Assembly (NCBI GenBank): GCA_023213395.1
Contig: CM041465.1
Span: forward strand, 186,001-250,000
DNA length: 64,000 nt
Source of the DNA: Cycas panzhihuaensis
Taxonomy: Eukaryota > Cycadophyta
Direction of reading: 5' to 3'
The notes beneath the pieces were generated by a model that was not told the DNA's origin, searched no databases, and worked only from the letters and a program-made list of their open reading frames with translations. The translations under genes were made by a program, and so were the position numbers. Position 1 is the first letter of the stretch. Every line of letters begins with the position of its first letter. Below, piece by piece: positions 35,513-44,478 of the stretch.

Positions 35513-36109
35513 AATAAGGTTCAATGAACTTCTCGTGACGTCGGCATCAGCAAACCACTATCGTCACCACGATCCAAACACTTCACCGGATCATTCAATC
35601 AGTAGGAGTGACGGGCGATGTGTACAAAGGGTAGGGACGTAGTCAACGCGTGTTGATGACTCATGCTTACTAGGAATTCCTCGTTGAAGATCAATAATTG
35701 CAATGATCTATCCCCATTACGATGAAATTTCCATAGATTACCCAGACCTCTCGGCTAAGGTTATAGACTCGTTGAATACATTAGTGTAGCATGCGTGCGG
35801 CCCAGAACATCTAAGGGTATCACAGACTTGTTATTGCCTCAAACTTCCATGGCCTGAACGGCCATAGTCCCTCTAAGAAGTTGGCCACAAAGAAAACCCT
35901 CTACATAGCTAGTTAGCAAGCCGAGGTCTCGTTCATTAACGAAATTAACCAGACAAATCGCTTCACCAACTAAGAATGGCCATGCACCACCACCCATAGA
36001 ATCAAGAAAGAGCTCTTAATCTATCAATCCTTACTATGTCTGGACCCAGTAAGTTTCCCTATGTTGAGTCAAATTAAGCTGCAGGCTCCACTCTGGTGGT
36101 GCCCTTCCA

Positions 36110-36148
<39 letters not shown>

Positions 36149-36150
36149 TT

Positions 36151-36184
<34 letters not shown>

Positions 36185-36530
36185 GGGAGAGTCCTTAGAG
36201 CAACATCCACCGATCCCTAGTCGGCATTGTTTATGGTTGAGACTAGGACAGTATCTGATCATCTTCGAGCCCCCAACTTTTTCTCTTGATTAATGAAAAC
36301 ATCCTTGGCCAATGCTTTTGCAGTGGTTCATCTTTCACAAATCCAAGAGTTTCACCTCTGACAATGAAATACGATTGCCCCCGACTGTCCCTATTAATCA
36401 TTACTCCGGTCTTGAAGACCAATGTAATAGGACCAGAATCCTATCGTGTTATTCCATGCTAATGTATTCAAAGCATAGGCTTACCTTGAGCACTCTAATT
36501 TTTTCAAAGTAACAATGCCAGAGCTGCAAC
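35455..36530 (-). rRNA. 18S rRNA copy 2, 3' portion
   Basis: Carries the 18S 3' end (complement of TGATCCTTCCGCAGGTTCAC at 35455) and about 1076 bp inward. AATAATAAGGTTCAATGAAC, TAATTGCAATGATCTATCCCC and TCAATTCCTTTAAGTTTCAG are intact. The gene is cut at 36530 by a Ty3/gypsy element and resumes at 43238; gcaac at 36526-36530 is the first copy of the target duplication. Confidence 0.94.
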
Positions 36531-37581
36531 TGATCCCAAAAGAGCTTAGTTGGTGAAGAAATCAATTATCAACCTTTCCTCCTTGAGATCCTGGGAGTTA
36601 GTGTAGAAAGCTCAATAACATCAAAACAACAATGAGCCCATGAAAGGAAAATTCTACACCAAATCAATTATTCTTGACATTGATCCAAAAGTATGATGAG
36701 TAATACTTTTATTAAACCATGAACATCTCCATTTAATGGTGGAGAAATCAACTAGCAAAAGAATGGTAAAATTACAAGGAGTAAATGTTACAATTATACC
36801 ATAAGGGGGATTCCAACCCTCCAAATGCTTCTCCAAGGATGCTTCCCAAGTCAAGTCTCCAAGAACCACCTCTCCAACCTGTAGAAGGGCTCAATTTATA
36901 GAAAGAAACTTGAATTGCATGTTTAACAAGTGGCAATCATGCAAGTATAACCACTAACCACCAGAATGCATGTTGTCCAAGTGGCCTTCATATAATTCTT
37001 AAAAAGTTACAGCTTGTAATAGATCTTAACATACTCCAATTTGGCTCAAATTTGGTACACGTATAGGAACGCATGTCCCCTCAGCTTCCTCAAATTTTGA
37101 GCTCATTTGGATGTCATTGGATACATTTTTATTCATTTAATAATAATATGTATTTGCTGTTTTTCTGCTGTCCAAGTGGCCTTCATGCAATTCTTAAATG
37201 TTATGGCTTGTAACTAACCTTAAAGGACTCCAATTCATCTCAAATTTGGTACACATATAGGAACACATGTCTCCTCCTCTTTCTCAAACGTTTAGCTCAT
37301 TTGGATGTCATTTGGCCATGTTTCTATTCATATTATAATAATATATATTTTCTATTTTTTACGCTAATGTGGGATTAATTTTTATGCAAAGACAAGGCTT
37401 GAACTCTAATCAAATGATATTTTCTGAACCCCACCTTTTGTACACATCTAGTGGAATGTGTCTTATCCCTTTAAACAAAATTTCATAGAATTTTGATACC
37501 ATTTGGCCATATCTCTTTTAGTTATGCCAATGCCTAGCATTTTCTGCATCCTGTAAACATATGGTAGATCCTCCTGGATCA
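36531..37581 (-). repeat. 3' LTR of the 18S-inserted element
   Basis: 1051 bp. It contains two tandem versions of a roughly 195 bp block, each starting GTCCAAGTGGCCTTCAT (36976 and 37169) and passing through CTCAAATTTGGTACAC and CTCATTTGGATGTCATT. The block lies in the U3 part given the minus-strand orientation. The solo LTR at 25651 has one copy only. Confidence 0.93.
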
Positions 37582-37597
37582 TGGCTCCCCCTTCCTT
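37582..37597 (-). other. Polypurine tract
   Basis: Minus strand reads AAGGAAGGGGGAGCCA directly before the 3' LTR. This is the expected primer site for plus-strand DNA synthesis of an LTR element. Confidence 0.8.
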
Positions 37598-37622
37598 GGA
37601 AAATAGCCAACTCCTGTTTGGC

Positions 37623-38021
37623 TTAGAATTGGAGATGGGGGAAGTGTTGTTCTCCTTGTTGCCTACTAAACCACTTGGCCCTACTAGGAAATTTCCCTGC
37701 TACTCCAATCCTGAAAGATTCATGTGTCTTATGTCTTGTTTTGGTAGAATTTCTCTCCAAGATACAATCTTCCTTGAGAGGCTCCTCACTTTCCAAATAC
37801 AAATCATCAACTGAAGGTAAAGTGAACTGGTCTTGTTCCTCATATAGCATGGAGGGCTCAAAGAGTTTTAAGTATTCAGCATTTACTACTGAATATATTT
37901 GCATATAAGGTGGAAGATCAAGTTGGAAAGCATTGCCACCTACTTTTCTCAAAATCTTGAATGGTCCATACCTTATAGGTTTGAGTTTCTTACCTTCTCC
38001 TTTTAACCTCTCCTTGCTCAA
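37623..38021 (-). pseudogene. Integrase C-terminus with chromodomain-like tail
   Basis: 133 codons open on the minus strand. Near the start come KLKPIRYGPFKILRKVG and NAFQLDLPP, then VVNAEYLKLFEP: the GPY/F module of Ty3/gypsy integrases, which helps multimerise the enzyme and bind DNA. The end (ILERNSTKTR..., AKWFSRQQGEQHFPHL) keeps the spacing of a plant chromovirus chromodomain, but the usual VKW-type core is degraded. The chromodomain guides integration to chromatin in such elements. Its identification here is tentative; the GPY/F part is firm. Confidence 0.75.
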
Positions 38022-38156
38022 GTATAACCATACTAAATCTCCTTCTTGGAAAGTACACTCTTGCCTATGCTTGTCATGTCTTTCCTTGTACTTTTGTTGA
38101 GTCCTTAGAAGTTGATCATGTACTTCTTTGTGGACTCTGGATCTTCTCCAAGTATC

Positions 38157-38920
38157 TTAAAGCCTTGTCATGCTCCTCCTTCTCTTTGTGGATCCTTCCT
38201 TAGCTTGCATGGAAAACTCCAAGTCAAATGGACTTTGAGGTAAGTATCCCAAACAAACTTCAAAAGGTGCTTTAGAGTGTGATGCATGCATTGCTCTATT
38301 AAAAGCAAATTGTAGAAAAGCCAATGATTCATCCCAAGTCTTTGGATGCTTGAATTGTATCCTCAATAGATGTACCAAAGTTACATTCACTACTTGGTTT
38401 GTCCATCCGCTTGAGGATGGAAACTTGTACTCCTCTTCAATTTGATATCCATCATCTCCCATAGTGTATTCCAAAAAGATGAAAGGAATCGAGTGTCCGA
38501 TCCGAAATGATGGAAGAAGGCAAGCCAAAATTCTTCCATACATGCTCGAAGAATAACTCATTTGCTCTGTACTGTGATTGTCTTCTTACAAGGTATTAGA
38601 CATATCATTTTACTAAACCTATCTACAACAACAAAAGATAATCATGTCCCTTCCTAGTCATGGGAAGTCCCCTTAAAAAATCAATGGAGATACTTTCCCA
38701 AGGCCTAGTGGGAATAGGTAGTGGTGTATACAATCCTAATTTTCTAGAAGAAGGCTTAGAAGTATTACACATTACACATCCTTTTACATATTTTTTACAT
38801 CATTTTACATTTTGGCCATACGACATATCTTCTCAAGTTTGCTAAAGTCTTCTCCATACCAAAGTGACCACTACTTTAGAAGTATGGGCTTCTCTAAGCC
38901 ACTTGATCTTGTCTCCTTTT
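38157..38920 (-). pseudogene. Integrase core, frameshifted
   Basis: Minus strand, several frames. A CVMC pair near 38770-38790 fits the second half of the HHCC zinc finger. A WESISIDFLRGLPMT stretch near 38660-38705 holds the first catalytic Asp, and ISDR near 38497-38512 the second. The region with the catalytic Glu is degraded. The end of the core is open at 38157-38561 and includes HPKTWDESLAFLQFAFNRA and SPFDLEF, typical of Ty3/gypsy. Stops and frame changes between the parts make it inactive. It would join element DNA to the host chromosome. Confidence 0.8.
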
Positions 38921-39071
38921 GATGGAACATAGAGTTTGCTCCCCTTTGAAAAGTAGACCATCCTTCCAAGCAAGGGGAAGGTCTTCCTTTCGCTAGGTTC
39001 TCTAATTCTTCCTTCAAAGCTTCATCTTCATGGTACAAGCCTTTGTACTCTTCATGATGCATTGGTTCCAC
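38871..39071 (-). pseudogene. RNase H to integrase linker of the pol polyprotein
   Basis: 66 codons including EPMHHEEYKGLYHEDEA, a linker conserved among chromoviral pol proteins between RNase H and the integrase zinc finger, then an FQRGANSMF-like turn. The downstream HHCC finger is out of frame. Confidence 0.6.
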
Positions 39072-39261
39072 CGCAAACTCATAAGAGAACTACAAACAAA
39101 AGTAGAAGAAGTGGAACAAGGTGGTCTAGATAACATATCGACAATTTTGTTATTAGATCCCTTTTATACTTAATTACAATATTGAATTGTTGTAAATAAC
39201 TCATCCACTTCATGTGTCTTGCTTGCTATAATTTACTTTGAGTTTGTAAAATTGAAGAGGC

Positions 39262-39495
39262 TTATGATCGGTATGAACTACAACCTCTTTTCCAGAGCAA
39301 GTATGACCTCCAATGCTTGTATGCTTGATGAAGTGCAAACATTTCTCGATCATATGTTGGGTAGTTCTTCACTTGAGGGTGAAGACTTACGAATGGTATA
39401 ATAGGCTTCCCATCTTGAATAAGGATGACTCCCATCGTATTTCCACTTGCATCGCCTTCAACTTCAAAAGGCCTTTGCAAATTTGGCATTGCCAA
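39262..39495 (-). pseudogene. Ty3/gypsy RNase H domain (part)
   Basis: Minus strand. FEVEGDASGNTMGVIL holds the first catalytic Asp, and YPTYDREMFALHQAYKHWR carries the Glu of the second motif. A HTDHK-like word follows in another frame near 39260, which would be the third acidic motif. The domain would degrade the RNA strand during reverse transcription. A frameshift separates it from the RT thumb at 39505-39819. Confidence 0.8.
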
Positions 39496-39504
39496 ACCGG
39501 TGCT

Positions 39505-40430
39505 TCACATTTTCTTCTTTAAAAGAAGAAAGGCTTCCTCCTTGGAACCCCAAGTAAACTTTCTACTAGATTGTGTCAATCCATGTAGAGGTGCTGCAAC
39601 CTGTGAGACATGGAGGATGAACTTTCTCAAGTAGTGACAAGCTCCTAAACACCTACTCCCCCCTGTGATGTTTGTTGGCCTAGGCCATTTGAGGATGGCT
39701 TGAGTCTTGAGTGGATCAATGCTCAACTTTCCTCCTCCAACCACAAAGCCTAAGAAGATCAAGTTCTCCTTGCCAAATTCACACTTCTTCACATTAAGCT
39801 TCAAATGATGCTTAGCCATAGTCTTTAAAACTTCTTCTATGTGCTACAAATGTTCCTCCCATGTGTTCTTGAAAATCAAAATGTCATCAAGATAGACAAC
39901 AACAAAATTATCCAAGTAAGGCCTTAATATTTCATTCATTAGCCTCATGAATGTTGCGGGGAGCATTACACAATCGAAAGGCATAACCATCCATTCAAAG
40001 AGTCCTTGCTTTGTTTTGAAGGCCGTCTTCCATGTGTCCTCCTCCTTGATCCTAACTTGGTGATAACCACTTTTAAATCCAATTTAGTGAAATAACAAGC
40101 ATCTCGAATTTGATCAAGCAAATCATCTATACGAGGCAAAGGGTAGCGATTTTTAATTGTAATTTTATTCAAAGCACGAAAATCTATACACATTCTCCAT
40201 CCTCCATCCTTCTTAGGCACCAAGACAATTGGTGACCCACAAGGTGAACATGAAGGTCTTATGACCCCTTGATCAAGCAACTCCTCAACTTGCCTTTTTA
40301 TCTCATTATTTTCTACAATGGAGTGCCTATACAAAGCAACATTAGGTAATGGTGCATCTCCTAAAAGAGTGATTTCATGCTCTATCTTTCTTTGGTGGAA
40401 GCCCATCAACATGTTGAAATAGAATATCAT
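39505..40430 (-). pseudogene. Reverse transcriptase, frameshifted
   Basis: Three frames together cover a whole RT. 39966-40430 has the fingers: [15 protein letters not shown] helix, [23 protein letters not shown] (shown here as overlapping motif) and [13 protein letters not shown], then FTKLDLK with the first catalytic Asp. The palm with the YLDD box is near 39880-39903. 39505-39819 has the thumb (HHLKLNVKKCEFG, FLGFVV, YLRKFI). Two frame changes, near 40060 and near 39975, look like single-base losses in short homopolymer runs, so either recent decay or sequencing error could explain them. Confidence 0.88.
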
Positions 40431-41067
40431 ACCTTGTCTTTAACTCCTCAATTTGTTGCATTTGTTTAGGTGATATAAGAAGAGTGTGAGTAGAAGGACC
40501 TTCTTCATCTCTTGGCTCTTTTTTTCTCCTTACCATTAAGATGACAAATTTACCACATGCATTGATCATCCTCTTTGCTTGAGTAGCTGAAATTAATGCT
40601 ATCTTATCCAAGTGCTTCTTTGTGGCCTTTATGATGAAGCCCTTGTTATCCTTCATCAATCGATACTTTCTCTCCTTCGATAGAAGAGTGCATCTCGATC
40701 CCACAAGTAGGGACTTCCAAGCACAACATGGCATACATCCAAAGGGCACCACATCACATATTACCTCATCAACAAAATCATTAGTGATGGAAAATTTAAG
40801 CGTACATTGCTTTGATATTTGCATTTCCACATCTTTATGGATCCAACCAAGAGGATATGGGTGAGGGTGAGGAGTAGTTACCAAACCAATGCTCTTTACC
40901 AAACTTTCTGAGATCAAATTCTTTTGGCTTCCCGGATCTATAATGGCACCAATCATACTATTTCCCACTTGAAGCTTCAAGTGAAATAGTTCCTCCCTTG
41001 TAGCATCATCTTCATAATTTGTAAGTAGAGTGACATTCTCTTCTTCTCCTTCACTTTGAATCTCCAC
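40375..41067 (-). pseudogene. Retropepsin-like protease and linker to RT
   Basis: 231 codons. After an acidic leader, FHLKLQVGNSMIGAIIDPGS places the catalytic Asp at about residue 44, followed by QKNLISESLVKSIGL. This DPGS form with a K-LI tail is common in plant chromoviruses. The fold-closing part (ITNDFVDEVICDVVPF) follows. The protease would cut the polyprotein. Residues 150-230 form the basic linker before RT. The frame overlaps the next one by about 55 bp, because of a frameshift. Confidence 0.85.
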
Positions 41068-41351
41068 CTAAAGTAGTGCTTTTCCTTTTTCCTTCTTTCT
41101 TAATTCCATATCCTTGATATGCTTCGGCTTTAGTTCTGGATGCAACTTCCAACACTTTGTTGTAATATGACCACTAATATCACAATGCTCACAATAGTTA
41201 GAACTTTTAATAAAATTAGTTCTTTTCTTCTTTCCTTCTTGCCTTTTGATGAGTGCCATTTAGGATTCTTTTCATACTTATTAGAAGTAAAAGTAGAATC
41301 TTTAGACATGAATGTAGATTTCTTGCTTTTACTTTCTATTGCCATAGCCAT
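41068..41351 (-). pseudogene. Gag nucleocapsid with CCHC zinc knuckle
   Basis: Minus strand, in two frames. Lysine-rich sequence followed by CEHCDISGHITTKC, a perfect C-x2-C-x4-H-x4-C knuckle, at about residue 23 of the 41068-41259 frame. The knuckle binds the element's RNA during packaging. It lies just downstream of the gag coat part and upstream of protease. Confidence 0.85.
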
Positions 41352-41821
41352 CCTACTTGCTTCTCCAATGGATTGAACCTTAAAAGCCTTAGTTCCTTCC
41401 TTATGTATTCATGTAATCCTCCAATGAATTTCATAAGAGTGACATGTTCATCCATATTAATACCAAGTAGCATGCCATGCCTCAAAAATAAAGAAGTATA
41501 GTCTTGGACACTTACACCTCTCCCTTGGCGAAAGTATTGCCAAGTGACCCATTGGTCTTCCTCATGACCTATGGGGTAGAATTGCTTCTTTATTATTTTC
41601 TTAAAATCCCTCCATGAAAAAGAAGATACATCATGAGTTTTCAAATATGCATTCCACCATGTCAATGCATGTTTACATAACTTGAGCCTAGCAAATGAAA
41701 GCTTTTGAGCATTACTATAAGCATAGATTGTGAAGTAAGTTTCAAGTTGATCCAACCAATGGTCCAACTTTTCAGCATTTACCTCTCCATCATAAGTTGG
41801 AATATCCAACTTTGCCTCCAC
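41336..41821 (-). CDS. Gag capsid domain (partial frame)
   Basis: 162 codons: LDIPTYDGEVNAEKLDHWLD, TYFTIYAYS, ARLKLCKHALTWWNAYL and WRDFKKIIKKQFYP match the retrotransposon gag fold, which forms the virus-like particle. The start is uncertain: homologous-looking codons continue upstream to about 42000, with a highly acidic stretch, but in another frame. It ends by frameshift before the zinc knuckle. Confidence 0.8.
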   Translation of the reverse strand: MEAKLDIPTYDGEVNAEKLDHWLDQLETYFTIYAYSNAQKLSFARLKLCKHALTWWNAYLKTHDVSSFSWRDFKKIIKKQFYPIGHEEDQWVTWQYFRQGRGVSVQDYTSLFLRHGMLLGINMDEHVTLMKFIGGLHEYIRKELRLLRFNPLEKQVGWLWQ

Positions 41822-42155
41822 CTTGAAGGGTTGATGAGATGAAGTACCCTTGCTTTCTTCAAAAGAGTGCTTTAAGGTCTCCTCCTCTTCCTCTTCATGG
41901 TCGTGGTCATATGTGGATCCTCCTTAAAATTCCTTCTCTTTGCCTTTTCCTTTGACTAGAGGTAGAAGGTGGGTCATCATTTGCATCAAGGCTTCTACGT
42001 TCTTCTCAAGCCTTTCAAATCTAATTTCTCCATCTTCTTTTCACCATGGTGCTTGGATTATTTCTTTGTCTTCTTGGTGATTGCAACACAAGAAAGTCTT
42101 CACCTTTCTCTTTGTATCCTTTCCTTGTTTGTACCATTCAAGTCCCTACAACAAA

Positions 42156-42173
42156 TATCGAGGCTCGATACCA
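42156..42173 (-). other. Primer binding site
   Basis: Minus strand TGGTATCGAGCCTCGATA, five bases after the 5' LTR. The first seven bases match the 3' end of plant initiator methionine tRNA (TGGTATC); the following GAGCC matches after a one- to two-base gap. Initiator-Met priming is usual for this class. Confidence 0.75.
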
Positions 42174-42178
42174 AAATA

Positions 42179-43232
42179 TGATCCCAAAAGAGCTTAGTTG
42201 GTGAAGAAATCAATTATCAACCTTTCCTCCTTGAGATCCTGGGAGTTAGTGTAGAAAGCTCAATAACATCAAAACAACAATGAGCCCATGAAAGGAAAAT
42301 TCTACACCAAATCAATTATTCTTGACATTGATCCAAAAGTATGATGAGTGATACTTTTATTAAACCATGAAAATCTCCATTTAATGGTGGAGAAATCAAC
42401 TAGCAAAAGAATGGTAAAATTACAAGGAGTAAATGTTACAATTATACCATAAGGGGGATTCCAACCCTCCAAATGCTTCTTCAAGGATGCTTCCCAAGTC
42501 AAGTCTCCAAGAACCACCTCTCCAACCTGTAGAAGGGCTCAATTTATAGAAAGAAACCTGAATTTCATGTTTAACAAGTGGCAATCATGCAAGTATAACC
42601 ACTAACCACCAGAATGCATGTTGTCCAAGTGGCCTTCATATAATTCTTAAAAAGTTATAGCTTGTAATAGATCTTAACATACTCCAATTTTTCTCAAATT
42701 TGGTACACATATAGGAACGCATGTCCCCTCAGTTTCCTCAAATTTTGAGCTCATTTGGATGTCATTTGACTACATTTTTATTCATTTAATAATAATATGT
42801 ATTTGCTATTTTTCTGCTGTCCAAGTGGCCTTCATGCAATTCTTAAAAGTTATGGCTTGTAACTGACCTTAACAGACTCCAATTCATCTCAAATTTGGTA
42901 CACATATAGGAACTCATGTCTCCTCCTCTTACTCAAAATTTTAGCTCATTTGGATGTCATTTGGCTATGTTTCTATTCATATTATGATAATATATATTTT
43001 CTATTTTTTTCTGCTAGCTGTGGGATTAATTTTTATGCAAAGACAAGGCTTGAACTCTAATCAAATGATATTTTCTGAACCCCACCTTTTGTACACATCT
43101 AGTGGGATGTGTCTTATCCCTTTAAACAAAATTTCATAGAATTTTGATACCATTTGGCCATATCTCTTTTAGTTATGCCAATGCCTAGCATTTTCCGCAT
43201 CCTGTAAACATATGGTAGATCCTCCTGGATCA
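42179..43232 (-). repeat. 5' LTR of the 18S-inserted element
   Basis: 1054 bp with TG...CA ends, the partner of 36531-37581 and also carrying the duplicated U3 block (42622 and 42820 region). Roughly 25 differences from the other LTR by eye point to an old but not ancient insertion. It is followed by gcaac, the second target duplication. Confidence 0.93.
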
Positions 43233-43929
43233 GCAACCTAGGCAACTAAGTCTAGGAATGCGTCGCCAGCAAAAAGGACAAAACGATCAATGCACACTGA
43301 AAGGCAGACCGGTCAGGCCATCCCAAGATCCAACTATGAGCTTTTTAACTACAACAACTTAAATATATGCTATTAGAGCTGGAATTACCATGGCTGCTAG
43401 CACCAGACTTACCCTCCAATGGATCCTCGTTAAGGGATTTAAATTATACTCATTCCAATTACCAGACTCAATGAGCCCAGTATTGTTATTTATTGTCACT
43501 ACCTCCCCATGTCAGGATTGGGTAATTTATGCGCCTACCGCCTTCCTTGGATGTGGTAGCTGTTTCTCAGGCTCCCTCTCCGAAATCGAGCCCTAATTCT
43601 CTGTCACCTGTCACCACCATGGTAGGCCTCTATCCTACCATTGAAAGTTGATAGGGCAGAAATTTGAATGAAGTATCACCGATACACTAGACGAGAGCTC
43701 GCATCGGCCTTTTATCTAATAAATGTGTCCCTTCCAGAAGTCAAGATTTGGTACACGTATTAGCTCTAGAATTACTATGGTTATCTAAGTAACAAGAATA
43801 CCATCAAATAAACTATAACTAATTTAATGAGTCATTTATAGTTTCACAGTCTGATATAGTTCATACTAACACATGCATGGCTTAATCTTTGAGACAAGCA
43901 TATGACTACTGGTAGGATCAACCAGGTAG
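43233..43929 (-). rRNA. 18S rRNA copy 2, 5' portion
   Basis: Contains the 18S 5' end (complement of TACCTGGTTGATCCTACCAG at 43929; one change from the universal sequence). TAGCTCTAGAATTACTATGG and ATTTAATGAGTCATTTATAG show further C-to-T decay. The first five bases are the target duplication. Joined to 35455-36530 the gene is about 1.77 kb. Confidence 0.94.
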
Positions 43930-44478
43930 CATCCATGAATGCCAGGCATCTATTTGAGCAGGCCTATTCAAATGGACGACTGCAGAATAATGATAGCACA
44001 AAGGGTCAATCCATGTCAGGCCTCCTCACAGTTGTCTCACCTAGAACAAGCAATGCACAATAGCCAAGTGAAACTGTATTATAACCCACCAAAGAGAAAA
44101 CACATCCAAAATCTACCAATGACAAATGCAGAAAGGAAAAAAAAAATGCAAGAAAGAGAAGAATGCACGGGACTGCATGCCTCACACTGACACCAAAAAT
44201 AGACAGAGCACAGAAAAACAAATGTAACCAGCAGCAGAGAGCATAAGTAAAGGAAAACGAGACAAAAATTGTGGCAGTAGGCATAACAAACCCAAAGTGC
44301 ACTTCTTAAAATGAGTGGGGGGGGGGGGGGGGGGGCGGAGGGGGGTGGAGACTAAATAGCAAATGAAGCTACAGGAAGGACCAGTGTCTAGACAAAGAAA
44401 TATGGGGGTCAGACAGACGTAGTAACCACCGTGAGAGGGGCCTATCTTGGGCACTCAACTCACAAGAGACATCACGGG
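43930..44478 (-). other. 5'ETS copy 2, 18S-proximal half
   Basis: Aligns with 10871-11405. Interrupted at 44478 by the Tat-like element and resumes at 58257. Contains a 19-base G run at 44317-44335 that is only four Gs in the other copy. Confidence 0.8.
44317..44335. repeat. G19 homopolymer
   Basis: Nineteen uninterrupted Gs followed by CGGAGGGGGG. The other ETS copy has GTGGGGAGGG at this place (about 11262). Slippage or an assembly artefact are both possible. Confidence 0.85.

Larger units (their letters stand above)
36531..43232 (-). mobile_element. Ty3/gypsy LTR retrotransposon inserted in the 18S gene
   Basis: Complete 6702 bp element coded on the minus strand: LTR (42179-43232), primer site, gag, protease, reverse transcriptase, RNase H, integrase, polypurine tract, LTR (36531-37581). 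Both LTRs have TG...CA ends and differ at roughly 25 positions by eye. The 5 bp target duplication gcaac is perfect (36526-36530 and 43233-43237), and 18S reads through once the element is removed. Domain order PR-RT-RH-INT is that of Ty3/gypsy. The integrase tail, with a GPF-type motif followed by a chromodomain-like end, suggests a chromovirus. The reading frame is broken in several places, so it is not active as read. A solo LTR of the same family lies at 25651-26568. Confidence 0.95.

Noticed and set aside
36531-43232. A site-specific R1- or R2-like rDNA element
   Set aside because: It has LTRs, a tRNA primer site and a 5 bp target duplication, sits in 18S and not at the 28S site, and encodes Ty3/gypsy proteins.
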